IMG/VR virus record: IMGVR_UViG_3300034060_000856
Coordinates: 1-64,000 of that record
DNA from: a virus
Reading direction: 5' to 3' (one strand)
Length of the DNA stretch: 64,000 nt
This document shows positions 7,453-15,363 of the stretch, piece by piece; within the stretch, counting starts at the first letter, position 1; every line of letters begins with the position of its first letter. Under the pieces are notes generated by a model that did not search any database, had not been told where the DNA came from, and saw only the letters and a list, made by a program, of their open reading frames with translations. The position numbers were made by a program, and so were the translations under genes.

Positions 7453-7453
7453 T

Positions 7454-8065
7454 TTAATGTTCCAAGTGATTAATTAGAACACCGCCCAGTGTTGATGTAT
7501 GAACCATAAGATTATTTATTACTTCATCATCTAACTGGGTTTTATTTTTAGTATAATCTATACCTAAAACACCAATGAATTTATTGTCAATTGTTTTAAT
7601 TGCAAAAAGATACCCAGATTTACAACCACTTTCTTCGGCACTATATTTCAAACCATATGTTGCAATTGTAGGATCCCCAAAATCAGGAACTTCAATTATA
7701 TCCGCAATTACAAGTTGATTTAATGATTTAGAAAAAAGATGTACTGGAATGTTTTGATAATTACTTTGAACAGATAAAACACCAGTACTTACCGATTCAT
7801 ACATAATTGAAAATTTTGTAATTGACTTACCGGTTGGATAAAAATGACCACCATTATGAAACTGGGTAACCCAAACTCTATCCGCTTTAACACCTTCTTT
7901 TATTTCATCTATTTTGTGTGTTACTAATTCACTTATTCTTAAAGCATCCACAACCATATCTGGTTTTTTCTTTCTTTTGTCTAAAATTGTTTTAAAGTAT
8001 AATACCGATATTGGCCCCAAAACTCCTGTTGTAAATGCAACCCCTAACTCAACCCAACTATTCAT
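7454..8065 (-). CDS. Membrane-anchored GAF-like protein in the lysis region
   Basis: One N-terminal hydrophobic segment (about residues 5-27) with a following basic KRKKKP. The rest resembles a GAF sensor fold: RVWVTQFHNGG, repeated hydrophobic strands, and a late FIGVLGIDY strand. It is read toward the endolysin gene and stops two bases from it. Its own ATATTTATT box lies upstream on the minus strand. It may be a holin or a lysis-timing regulator, but no established holin family is recognised. Confidence 0.6.
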   Translation of the reverse strand: MNSWVELGVAFTTGVLGPISVLYFKTILDKRKKKPDMVVDALRISELVTHKIDEIKEGVKADRVWVTQFHNGGHFYPTGKSITKFSIMYESVSTGVLSVQSNYQNIPVHLFSKSLNQLVIADIIEVPDFGDPTIATYGLKYSAEESGCKSGYLFAIKTIDNKFIGVLGIDYTKNKTQLDDEVINNLMVHTSTLGGVLINHLEH

Positions 8066-8081
8066 ATAAATGTTTTTACTT

Positions 8082-8091
8082 AATAAATATA
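8082..8091 (-). promoter_or_regulatory. Late-type box, minus strand
   Basis: Reads TATATTTATT on the minus strand, about 16 bases upstream of the ATG of the GAF-like gene. It is divergent from the box at 8113. Confidence 0.5.
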
Positions 8092-8112
8092 TTAAAGTTT
8101 TAAAAGATATTC

Positions 8113-8120
8113 ATATTTAT
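8113..8120 (+). promoter_or_regulatory. Late-type box, plus strand
   Basis: ATATTTAT 17 bases before the ATG at 8138. With 8082-8091 it forms a divergent promoter pair. Confidence 0.45.
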
Positions 8121-8137
8121 TTATAAATTATAAAATT

Positions 8138-8746
8138 ATGTGTTATACAAGAGAACAAATTGAAACAGCTGTGAAAAACAAAGGATTTAAATGGTTTGAA
8201 GACACCGCTAACAAAAGTTACGATGTGAATATCATTGGGGTTAGAAATAACACACCAACTGTCTATAAAAAAGTAACAAACGTGTTTGACGATTGTATTA
8301 CAGTTACATTCAAAGACGAGAAAGGTATTTTACAATTTTATTATTGGATGGCAACAACTGATCCCGGTAAAAAAGGAGTTCAACAGTTTCACAATAAAAA
8401 AGGTGTCGCAAGATTAATTCCTGGTCAATACCGAACAACGTATGCAATTGATAAACATCAAGGTAAATATGACGCACTTTGTCAAAGATTAGGTGAAGTT
8501 ACAGTTTGGAGAGACGCAAATAAAGATCTAATTTTTGAAGAAAAAGTGACTGACACTGGTATGTTCGGTATTAATATACATAAAGCAGGTACAGACTCAA
8601 CTTGGGTTGAAAATTGGAGTGAAGGATGTCAAGTATTTAAAAGAGTAAAAGATTTTGACCAATTTATGTCAATATGTAAAAAGGCCGCAAAAATTCACGG
8701 TAACAAATTTTCTTACACACTTTTAGAATCAACAGATATTAAATAA
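8138..8746 (+). CDS. L,D-transpeptidase-like (YkuD-like) protein
   Basis: A 202-residue soluble protein. The segment FGINIHKAG, then about 15 residues, then WSEGCQVF resembles the H...S-x-G-C active-site arrangement of YkuD/L,D-transpeptidase folds, with Cys as nucleophile. Phage members of this kind sit near lysis genes and may act on peptidoglycan peptides. It has no signal peptide. The neighbouring amidase supports a wall-related role. The assignment rests on the motif only. Confidence 0.55.
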   Translation: MCYTREQIETAVKNKGFKWFEDTANKSYDVNIIGVRNNTPTVYKKVTNVFDDCITVTFKDEKGILQFYYWMATTDPGKKGVQQFHNKKGVARLIPGQYRTTYAIDKHQGKYDALCQRLGEVTVWRDANKDLIFEEKVTDTGMFGINIHKAGTDSTWVENWSEGCQVFKRVKDFDQFMSICKKAAKIHGNKFSYTLLESTDIK

Positions 8747-8747
8747 G

Positions 8748-8831
8748 TTATTTATCCTCATAAGTCAAATAAGAAATCAATAAAATACCAATCATTACAA
8801 CTGGTACAATAAACGCTACAACAATTTCCAT
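8748..8831 (-). CDS. Tiny single-pass membrane protein, 27 aa
   Basis: Minus-strand ATG at 8831 and stop at 8748. The sequence is almost entirely a hydrophobic helix (IVVAFIVPVVMIGILLISYL) followed by a short charged tail TYEDK. A TATATTTG host-type box lies upstream on the minus strand near 8855-8865. The lysis-region position makes a pinholin or holin accessory possible, but small membrane peptides can do many things. Confidence 0.5.
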   Translation of the reverse strand: MEIVVAFIVPVVMIGILLISYLTYEDK

Positions 8832-8887
8832 AGTTTTTGTTTTTATATAATTAATAAACAAATATACAAAAATTTAACCAAATGAAC

Positions 8888-8921
8888 AAGGATATGATTT
8901 TATTTATCATATCCTTTTTTT
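8888..8921 (+). terminator. Intrinsic terminator
   Basis: Stem AAGGATATGAT / ATCATATCCTT with a short AT-rich loop, followed by a run of T. It closes plus-strand transcription from the 8138 gene. Confidence 0.8.
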
Positions 8922-8937
8922 ATTCTAATATTTTTTA

Positions 8938-8945
8938 TATATTTG
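8938..8945 (+). promoter_or_regulatory. Host-type -7 box, leaderless geometry
   Basis: TATATTTG ends four bases before the ATG at 8950. With normal spacing transcription would begin at or next to the ATG, so the mRNA may be leaderless. Confidence 0.5.
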
Positions 8946-8949
8946 TCCT

Positions 8950-9648
8950 ATGATTAAAAAAATAACGTTCATTTCGGACACTCACACCAAACACGAAAAA
9001 CTAAATAGTTTTTTACCTGGTGGTGATATTCTTATTCACGCAGGTGATCTAACTAGTAGGGGTTATATCACTGAAATAGAAAACTTTTTTAAGTGGTACG
9101 ACAAAATAGATAATTACGATACCAAAGTGTTTATATGTGGTAATCACGATTTTGGTTTTCAAGAAGATTTAGAAAAAGTAAAAGGATTACTCACTGGTTA
9201 TAAGACCATAGACTATCTTCAAGATGATTGGATGATGGCGGGTGAGGATTACGAAAAACTAGTGAAGATCTGGGGCAGTCCTTGGCAACCGGAATTTCAT
9301 AACTGGGCATTTAACCTACCTCGTGGTGAAAAGATAAAAGAAAAATGGGATATGATACCAACTGATGTTGATATATTAATAACCCACGGACCACCATTGG
9401 GAAAACTTGATTATGTTAGATATTCTAATGAAAACGTTGGTTGTGAAGAATTGGTAAAACGAATTGAGGAAATCAAACCTAAAATCCACGTATTTGGGCA
9501 CATCCACGAAGGTTATGGTTATGTGTTTGATGGTAATACTCATTACATCAATGCGGCAGTCTTAAATGGTCGTTATGAATACCAAAATAAACCCTTAACA
9601 ATTAATTGGGATCCAGAAACAAATGAAATTGAGTTTGTTCAAGTATAA
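8950..9648 (+). CDS. Calcineurin-like metallophosphoesterase
   Basis: The metal-binding motifs appear in order: ISDTHTKH (8-15), GGDILIHAGDLT (24-35), CGNHDFG (63-69), ITHGPPLGKLD (about 144-154) and VFGHIHEGYG (about 180-189). Length of 232 residues fits the family. Such enzymes hydrolyse phosphomono- or diesters with two metal ions; the substrate cannot be told. It has its own promoter and stands alone between terminator and late genes. Confidence 0.9.
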   Translation: MIKKITFISDTHTKHEKLNSFLPGGDILIHAGDLTSRGYITEIENFFKWYDKIDNYDTKVFICGNHDFGFQEDLEKVKGLLTGYKTIDYLQDDWMMAGEDYEKLVKIWGSPWQPEFHNWAFNLPRGEKIKEKWDMIPTDVDILITHGPPLGKLDYVRYSNENVGCEELVKRIEEIKPKIHVFGHIHEGYGYVFDGNTHYINAAVLNGRYEYQNKPLTINWDPETNEIEFVQV

Positions 9649-9672
9649 TTTACTAAATTGTTAAATTCCGTA

Positions 9673-9680
9673 ATATTTAT
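9673..9680 (+). promoter_or_regulatory. Late-type box
   Basis: ATATTTAT 21 bases before the ATG at 9702, after a long A-rich spacer. Confidence 0.45.
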
Positions 9681-9701
9681 AATAAATTAAAATATAAAAG
9701 T

Positions 9702-10223
9702 ATGGAAAAGAATTTAACAGAAAAACTTTATGAAGAGCTCAGAAAAAGGAGAATCTTTGAAGAAGACGAAGATGAGAAAGACGAAGATGATGAAAATGTT
9801 GATATTGAAGATGAACAAGACGACAACGATGAGGAAGACAATGTAGAAGACGAGTCAAACGACGGTTTTTGTGAAATGGTTTGTAATATCCTACATTCAA
9901 GAAATCAAGCACATGTCTTTCATTTACAAACAAAATCTTACGCTGAACACATCGCATTAAATACTTACTATGACGGTGTTGTTGATTTGTTTGACGGTAT
10001 TGTTGAATCATATCAAGGAAAGTACGGAATTATTAGTAATTTCAAGACATTCAAAATTGAACAATACAGAAATGGTAAAAAAACCATTTCGTATTTTGAA
10101 AGATTACTTGACATAATTGAAGAAAATAGAGATTCAGTTGACGACAGTTATCTCCAAAACCAAATAGACACTGTACAGGAATTAATCAATTCAACAATCT
10201 ATAAATTAAGATTTCTTAAATGA
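9702..10223 (+). CDS. Ferritin-like phage protein with acidic tract, 173 aa
   Basis: Begins MEKNLTEKLYEEL, so an L-T-E lies at residues 5-7 as in the leader proteins. Residues about 17-52 are an almost continuous D/E tract, reminiscent of acidic core or internal head proteins. The C-terminal part (LHSRNQAHVFHLQTKSYAEH, then YYDGVVDLFDGIVESYQGKYG) resembles a Dps/ferritin-like helical family found in phages (I believe DUF5856). It overlaps the next gene by four bases. Probably a virion or nucleoid-associated protein. Confidence 0.6.
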   Translation: MEKNLTEKLYEELRKRRIFEEDEDEKDEDDENVDIEDEQDDNDEEDNVEDESNDGFCEMVCNILHSRNQAHVFHLQTKSYAEHIALNTYYDGVVDLFDGIVESYQGKYGIISNFKTFKIEQYRNGKKTISYFERLLDIIEENRDSVDDSYLQNQIDTVQELINSTIYKLRFLK

Positions 10224-10579
10224 AAATAATAATCACAGAAAATGAAAGAAAGCCAATCTCCTCACAACACGAGGAGTTTGAGTCTTATATATTAAATTTT
10301 CTGATGAGAAGGATTAATGTTGAGAAAAGAAAACTTGGTGGTGATTTTGGTGATTTTGAACCACTTACAACTATAGAATATAATTTTAATGGTTTTCCTG
10401 GTCACGGATTTAATTCTTTTCAAAACAGATCATATTGGGAAAGAAGAGTTATTGAATTACTTGAAGAAGCTGAAATTATACCACAAGATTGGGCTGGTGA
10501 TTTAAAAGTTGAAAATTCAGAAAGACAAAAAATTATTAGAACAATTAGAAAATTTATTAAAAATATTTTGATTAACTAA
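10220..10579 (+). CDS. Leader protein with RR module, 119 aa
   Basis: Starts MKIIITENERK, the class B leader with I-T-E at residues 5-7. A hydrophobic-RR motif follows (ILNFLMRRI), and the C-terminal half is helical and basic. Overlaps the upstream stop (ATGA). Inferred internal virion protein. Function unknown. Confidence 0.6.
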   Translation: MKIIITENERKPISSQHEEFESYILNFLMRRINVEKRKLGGDFGDFEPLTTIEYNFNGFPGHGFNSFQNRSYWERRVIELLEEAEIIPQDWAGDLKVENSERQKIIRTIRKFIKNILIN

Positions 10580-10597
10580 AAAAAAGTATTACATTTG
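10566..10597 (+). promoter_or_regulatory. Bacteroidota-type promoter
   Basis: TTTTG at 10566-10570 and TACATTTG at 10590-10597 with 19 bases between, close to the consensus TTTG-N19-TAnnTTTG. It drives the 10630 gene with a short untranslated leader. Confidence 0.65.
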
Positions 10598-10629
10598 TTT
10601 ATTGTTTAACTTAAAATATAAAATAAAAA

Positions 10630-10878
10630 ATGGGATTAAAATCAGGAAGTAAAGGTCGTTACATCACAAAAGTTGGTTACTTGGATGTTTACGCAAAAGA
10701 CAGTCACAAACCAAAAAAAGAATCAAAATACAATTTTGTAAAGGCGGAAGTAAAATCAACAGTTTATAACATTCTTCACGCAAAGAAATTAGTTAAAGGT
10801 AACTTTAATACTAAAGAGGAGGCGGTACAACACGCAATTGAAGCTTTGGGTGATAAAAGAGTTCATTATTCTTTATAA
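10630..10878 (+). CDS. Small basic protein, 82 aa
   Basis: A monocistronic gene with a good host-type promoter and its own terminator. Basic (many K), beta-like N-terminus (GSKGRYITKVGYLDVYAK) and a helical C-terminal segment (TKEEAVQHAIEALG). It may bind nucleic acid. An early or constitutive expression pattern is inferred from its promoter. No family recognised. Confidence 0.65.
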   Translation: MGLKSGSKGRYITKVGYLDVYAKDSHKPKKESKYNFVKAEVKSTVYNILHAKKLVKGNFNTKEEAVQHAIEALGDKRVHYSL

Positions 10879-10883
10879 AAAAC

Positions 10884-10908
10884 AAACCGGATCACAAGTC
10901 CGGTTTTT
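10884..10908. terminator. Bidirectional intrinsic terminator
   Basis: AAACCGGA / TCCGGTTT stem with a seven-base loop, T-run on the right and A-run on the left. It separates the converging 10630 (+) and 10915 (-) genes. Confidence 0.85.
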
Positions 10909-10914
10909 TTATGT

Positions 10915-11490
10915 CTAATCATCCCAATGTATTTCGGTATCTTCAAATTCTAAACCAAAATTTTTCGCTTGAATTAAAACGTAATCCTCAATTTCCCACT
11001 TCATAGTATCAGTTACGTCATCCCAAATTTCATCATATTCATCATCATATAATTCTTCCATAGATAAAACACCCTGATCAGTCATAAATTGACCATCAAG
11101 AAGAGCAAAACCAAATTCAAGTATTTCGTTTGAACCAACAATCCTTTTTCCACGGTAATCGGGATTATAAATCCTAGTAATTTTAACTCTATATTTATCA
11201 TCCGGGTGGACACGAATACCAATACTTTTTATATCTTCTTCGGTTATAATTTTACCATCAATAACGTTTTTAAATAATTTAAACGCCTCTTCTTCACCAC
11301 CAACAAAATCAAAATATACTTGTATTATCTCATCAAAATAATCAGATAATTTTTTTCTTTCCATATCTTTAATATCTAATTTTGGTGTTAAACCAGAATC
11401 AACTTGTCTCTGTAAATTTTTGACAATGTAATTTTTAAGAACTTGAATATTCTGATCTTCTTTTAATATTTTTCTTATTAAACTTTTCAT
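10915..11490 (-). CDS. Leader protein (class C), 191 aa
   Basis: ATG at 11490 gives MKSLIRKILKEDQ, the LxxxIRRILKE-type leader, with L-K-E near residues 8-10; a TTG two codons upstream is rejected. The body is acidic and similar to the upstream neighbour at 11487-12068 (shared KN-x-x-x-K-R-W/L-Q-x-Q-V, D-E-I-I-Q, and a W-E/W-D end), so the two are tandem paralogues. It overlaps the 11487 gene by four bases. Inferred internal virion protein; function unknown. Confidence 0.65.
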   Translation of the reverse strand: MKSLIRKILKEDQNIQVLKNYIVKNLQRQVDSGLTPKLDIKDMERKKLSDYFDEIIQVYFDFVGGEEEAFKLFKNVIDGKIITEEDIKSIGIRVHPDDKYRVKITRIYNPDYRGKRIVGSNEILEFGFALLDGQFMTDQGVLSMEELYDDEYDEIWDDVTDTMKWEIEDYVLIQAKNFGLEFEDTEIHWDD

Positions 11491-12068
11491 TCCCAATCTA
11501 CAGTAATATAATCAAAATGGTTTTTTATGTCAAAACCAAACGATTCAAGAATGGTACCAACAAAATTCATAACAAAATTTTTAATCTCATCTTTAAAATC
11601 CCAATATGAAACAAAATCATCAAAAGGATTTTCGTTTGATGAAAAATTATAAGTTTCCTCTTCATCACTATTATAAAAAGAACCACTCAACACTTCAAAT
11701 TCAATGTCCAGATCTATAGTATTTATAGACACATTATCATTCTCTGTAAACTCAACTTTGGTAAATTTTATTTTTATTTTTCCTTCGTCTAGATATTTCA
11801 TATCTGTAATTTCATTTTCCGTGAAAGTGTGATTTAAGAGGTATTGTTTTACGGCCTCACTTCTACTATTAATATTACCATAACCCATAAATTCAACAAA
11901 ATATTGGATTATTTCATCTTTTTTACTAGAAAGACCCAATTTATTAATGTCAAAAATTGTAGGAAGTTCTCCTTTATTTACTTGGCCTTGCCATCTTTTA
12001 AAGAAAAAGTTTTTAAGAGGATTATTTGAGTTCTCCTCAAGTAGAATATTTTTTATACGTTCTCTCAT
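11487..12068 (-). CDS. Leader protein (class C), 193 aa
   Basis: Begins MRERIKNILLEENSN, a class C leader with L-L-E at residues 9-11. Paralogue of the downstream 10915 gene. Beta-rich centre and an acidic C-terminus ending in TVDWE. A late-type GTATTTATT box lies a few bases upstream on the minus strand (about 12075-12082). Function unknown. Confidence 0.65.
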   Translation of the reverse strand: MRERIKNILLEENSNNPLKNFFFKRWQGQVNKGELPTIFDINKLGLSSKKDEIIQYFVEFMGYGNINSRSEAVKQYLLNHTFTENEITDMKYLDEGKIKIKFTKVEFTENDNVSINTIDLDIEFEVLSGSFYNSDEEETYNFSSNENPFDDFVSYWDFKDEIKNFVMNFVGTILESFGFDIKNHFDYITVDWE

Positions 12069-12074
12069 ATTAAA

Positions 12075-12082
12075 ATAAATAC
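12075..12082 (-). promoter_or_regulatory. Late-type box, minus strand
   Basis: Minus strand reads GTATTTATT and the ATG of the 11487-12068 gene begins about six bases later. Confidence 0.5.
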
Positions 12083-12182
12083 TTCAAAAAGGACATTTAA
12101 TAAACTATAATTCTTAAAATATATTATGGTATATCTGGCAAGATAGTAATATTATGCGATATTTACAGTAAATGGGTGCGAT

Positions 12183-12905
12183 ATGGAGGACAAATTAAAA
12201 ATATTATTTGCTTATTTTAGAGCATTCAAAACCGAAAGCTTGGAGACTTATATGAATCTAATATATGATTCTATTGAAGATTGGGATAAAGAATTTACAA
12301 CATCTAATGGAAAGAACGTTAAGATTTTATCATCTATAACAAAAATTTTAGAAGAAATTGTTTATGATAATATGACCAGTTTTCATAGATATAACGACTA
12401 TGACGAATCAGATTATTGGACATTATATGTTAATATTTATCCACAGGAAAATAGAATAAATTTTAAAAGCGAGTGTGAAATTGTGACAGAAACAGAAAAA
12501 TCTTATGAATATGATTTAACATCATCTAGAGAAATGTCAAGAACTGGTGACAACCCAACATTACCACGACAAACACTAGGTGAAATTGATAAAACTTTTA
12601 AAAGTGAAGTTGATGAAGAAGACAAAATTGTGTCATATAGTTTTGATGGTTACGACTCTGAAATTTATGTTGATGAAATTTATGTTGATGAAATTAAATA
12701 TGATGCAAGAGAACAACCTTGGGCTGATCTATTAGATAAAATTATGAGAGAAATCTTTAATAGATGGTGGACAGAGGGTTTAGGAATGTATGGTACAATT
12801 ATAATTAATCGTGCGAAAAACACATTAAACATAGATCTAAACGAAAGAGATAAAGACCCTAAAATGACAAAAATGGATTTAAACCTAACACCAGATTCTT
12901 ATTAA
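12183..12905 (+). CDS. First of three tandem paralogues, 240 aa
   Basis: Starts MEDKLKILFAYFRAFKTESL, closely matching the start of the next gene and, less closely, the third. Shared features through the family are I-E-D/E-W-D, S-I-x-K-I-x-E-E, a D-Y-D-E-x-x-Y-W segment, and an I-x-P strand. A direct repeat encodes EIYVDEIYVDEI (about residues 159-170). A GATATTTAC box is upstream. Not recognised; likely structural or internal. Confidence 0.65.
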   Translation: MEDKLKILFAYFRAFKTESLETYMNLIYDSIEDWDKEFTTSNGKNVKILSSITKILEEIVYDNMTSFHRYNDYDESDYWTLYVNIYPQENRINFKSECEIVTETEKSYEYDLTSSREMSRTGDNPTLPRQTLGEIDKTFKSEVDEEDKIVSYSFDGYDSEIYVDEIYVDEIKYDAREQPWADLLDKIMREIFNRWWTEGLGMYGTIIINRAKNTLNIDLNERDKDPKMTKMDLNLTPDSY

Positions 12906-12907
12906 CA

Positions 12908-13615
12908 ATGAAACAAAAATTAAAATTATTATTTGGTTATTTTAGAAGTTTTAAAACCAATTCACTTCAAACAGTAATCACTTTAGATAGAAGCCATATA
13001 GAAGAATGGGATGGTTTATTTAAGACGACTGAAGGTAAACAAATAGAACCCGTTGGGTCAATAGAAAAAATAATTGAAGAGTTGATTGAAATTTATTATT
13101 ATAATAAATTTCTTAAATATTTAAATTTTGATTATGATGAGTATTGGAATTTGTCTATTGATATTAACCCAAATGAACAAAAACTACTTTTTACTGCAAC
13201 TTGTAAAGAAGAAACAGAAACTCCATTTGAAGAAGATTATGAATATAGATTATTACCTCTTGAAAGACAAAACAATATTGATTATTTATATTCTGAATTT
13301 GCTGATGGTGCAAAAATAGACTTTAAAGGATGGGGAAGATGGGGTGACGGAAACATTACTGAATTAGATGTTGAAGGAAGAACATTAGAAGTTACTGGGG
13401 ATGTAGAAATTGCACTTTGGGATATTGCAAACTACTTTATGAGTGAAATGAGTGGAAAGTATTGGAATGATGGGCCTGGAGGAGATTTTGATATTACAAT
13501 TTGGGGTGATGACATTTTTGTGAAAGGTATTAATTATGAACAAGAATATGAAGATACTGGAATGAACATTGAAGTAACACCGGATAATGTATTAGAAAAC
13601 GAAGATGATGAATAA
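12908..13615 (+). CDS. Second of three tandem paralogues, 235 aa
   Basis: Begins MKQKLKLLFGYFRSFKTNSL. Aligns by eye with the 12183 product over the whole length, including the IEEWD, SIEKIIEEL and FDYDEYWNL segments. Contains several Gly/Trp-rich strands (GWGRWGDG). Starts two bases after the previous stop. Function unknown. Confidence 0.65.
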   Translation: MKQKLKLLFGYFRSFKTNSLQTVITLDRSHIEEWDGLFKTTEGKQIEPVGSIEKIIEELIEIYYYNKFLKYLNFDYDEYWNLSIDINPNEQKLLFTATCKEETETPFEEDYEYRLLPLERQNNIDYLYSEFADGAKIDFKGWGRWGDGNITELDVEGRTLEVTGDVEIALWDIANYFMSEMSGKYWNDGPGGDFDITIWGDDIFVKGINYEQEYEDTGMNIEVTPDNVLENEDDE

Positions 13616-14279
13616 CAAAAATAAATTCAAAGCCTTAATGGCCTATCTAAATCCCATTGGACCAATAGGAACCAATATTGATATGTTGTCAGATGATATT
13701 GAGTATTTTCCAAATATTTGGGGTTCACAAGACACACATAAATTTAAAATTATTGACCTATTTACAGATTTTATTCGTAAAGTTGTTGAAGAGAATGGTC
13801 AAAGACTTTATTATAGAACAGACAGACATGAATCAACGTACTGGGTCGATATCACAATAGACCCAAAAAATAGGTCAATTAAATTAATACCAAAATATTA
13901 TGTTTATAGCGAATCAAAAACTAATAAAAGATTTGATTGGAGAGAAACAAGAAATTATTATATAATATCAAAGTGGATGGAAGATAGAAACACAGAAGAA
14001 GTTACAATTGATTATACAGGACATGAGAGTAATTTTGATTTAACAATCACATATAATAATAAAGAAATGGATGGTTCAGAAAACAGATATTTTTCTTATG
14101 ACACAAGAATGATGATTAGTGAAATATTAGAAACTGATAGTTGGAATGAAGATGCTGGTGGTTACGGAGTTTTAAAGTTATATGATGAAGATAATAAAGG
14201 TTATTTATCACATACTTGGGTGGAAAAAGATGTTGCAAAAGGTGAACCAATAATATTAACAGAAAAAGATTTTGATTAG
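13605..14279 (+). CDS. Third of three tandem paralogues, 224 aa
   Basis: Start overlaps the previous stop. More diverged N-terminus (KFKALMAYLNPIGP), but the same later order: a D-I-E-Y-F-P segment, I-D-L-F-T-D-F-I, ESTYWVDITIDP, and a Gly-rich strand near the end. Ends at TAG 14277-14279, overlapping the promoter of the next unit. Function unknown. Confidence 0.6.
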   Translation: MMNNKNKFKALMAYLNPIGPIGTNIDMLSDDIEYFPNIWGSQDTHKFKIIDLFTDFIRKVVEENGQRLYYRTDRHESTYWVDITIDPKNRSIKLIPKYYVYSESKTNKRFDWRETRNYYIISKWMEDRNTEEVTIDYTGHESNFDLTITYNNKEMDGSENRYFSYDTRMMISEILETDSWNEDAGGYGVLKLYDEDNKGYLSHTWVEKDVAKGEPIILTEKDFD

Positions 14280-14301
14280 TAGATTAAATTTTGTAAATTT
14301 G
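14271..14301 (+). promoter_or_regulatory. Bacteroidota-type promoter
   Basis: TTTG at 14271-14274 and TAAATTTG at 14294-14301, 19 bases apart. Directly upstream of the 14318 gene. Confidence 0.65.
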
Positions 14302-14317
14302 GGAAAAAATTTAATTT

Positions 14318-15172
14318 ATGGTTAAAAAATTCATCATTGATGAGGTAAAAACAAATTCAGAGTTATTAGGAATAACAGATTATCAAACATCAAACCAAGA
14401 AGATCTCAAATTAAAAAACTATATTACAATATCAAAGGAAGACAAACTCCCAAAAAATTTAGAAATAAATTATATTAGTAATAATTGGAAAGTTGCACAA
14501 TTTTTAAATAAGATTCTGTACGAAATCTATAAAGACAATTTAGGATACAATCAAGATAAATCAAAGTATGGAATTGTTGATATATACACATTAGGAAATA
14601 AAATAAATTGGTCAATTTTAAATTATTTTGGTGGACACAAATACATTAAACAATATCTCCTTGATTTATTTAATACAAAGAACACCCAAGAAGATAAGAC
14701 ACCAGAGAATTTTTATTTATGGGTATTAATTAATATGACAACACTTTTTAAAAAAGGAAACATATTAGAAGAGTTCATAAAAACAAATATGTATACTTAT
14801 AATAAAGGAAGAAGTACTGAAAATTTTGTTTCAGAGATACTTGAAAAAAAAGGTTATAACATTATTTATTATCCACCAGGATCAAAATTTGATAGAGATT
14901 TTGGTATTGATATGGAAATAAACGGAACGACATATCAGGTAAAACAATTATTTGAAATAAGTGATGACGACATAAATTACTATTTATTAACACCATTACC
15001 AAAAAATTATCTTGGCTTACCGGTACAAAGGATTATGTTAGTTAATACAAATAATTCAAGTTTTGTGTCATTCTCAAATGAGAATTATGAAATTGATGAA
15101 GATGGTTGTAGGTATATTATTAAAAAAGAGATTAACAAACAAATAAAAAAAGGAAATTTAAACGACTTGTGA
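14318..15172 (+). CDS. Putative PD-(D/E)XK-type nuclease, 284 aa
   Basis: The C-terminal third has a pattern typical of Mrr/restriction-like nucleases: GRSTENFVSEILEKKGY (E169 on a helix), then FGIDMEINGTTYQVKQ with D198 and Q207-V-K209. That order (E, D, QxK) is the usual metal-binding core. The N-terminal 150 residues are helical and unrecognised. It has a host-type promoter and is coupled to a zinc-ribbon gene by GTGA overlap. Substrate unknown; the call rests on motif geometry. Confidence 0.5.
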   Translation: MVKKFIIDEVKTNSELLGITDYQTSNQEDLKLKNYITISKEDKLPKNLEINYISNNWKVAQFLNKILYEIYKDNLGYNQDKSKYGIVDIYTLGNKINWSILNYFGGHKYIKQYLLDLFNTKNTQEDKTPENFYLWVLINMTTLFKKGNILEEFIKTNMYTYNKGRSTENFVSEILEKKGYNIIYYPPGSKFDRDFGIDMEINGTTYQVKQLFEISDDDINYYLLTPLPKNYLGLPVQRIMLVNTNNSSFVSFSNENYEIDEDGCRYIIKKEINKQIKKGNLNDL

Positions 15173-15363
15173 AGATTATAATAACAGAAAAACAAGCTGA
15201 AAAATTATTTGGTGAAACTATAAAATGCCAATGTGGTCACTCTTGGAAAAAAGAAACAAATGACCAGGATCCCTATTTGTGTCATATGTGTGGTTGGGAT
15301 CAGAAACAAAAAAAATATAATGACGATAAATTAATTAAATTTTGGAGGACGTATAAAAAATGA
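15169..15363 (+). CDS. Leader-bearing zinc-ribbon protein, 64 aa
   Basis: GTG start in a GTGA overlap with the upstream stop. The chosen start gives MKIIITEKQAEKLF, a full class B leader with I-T-E, which confirms it. C20, C22 or H24, then C38 and C41 form a compact ribbon (CQCGHSW, CHMCGW) resembling small zinc proteins that bind nucleic acid. Overlaps the next gene by four bases. Confidence 0.65.
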   Translation: MKIIITEKQAEKLFGETIKCQCGHSWKKETNDQDPYLCHMCGWDQKQKKYNDDKLIKFWRTYKK

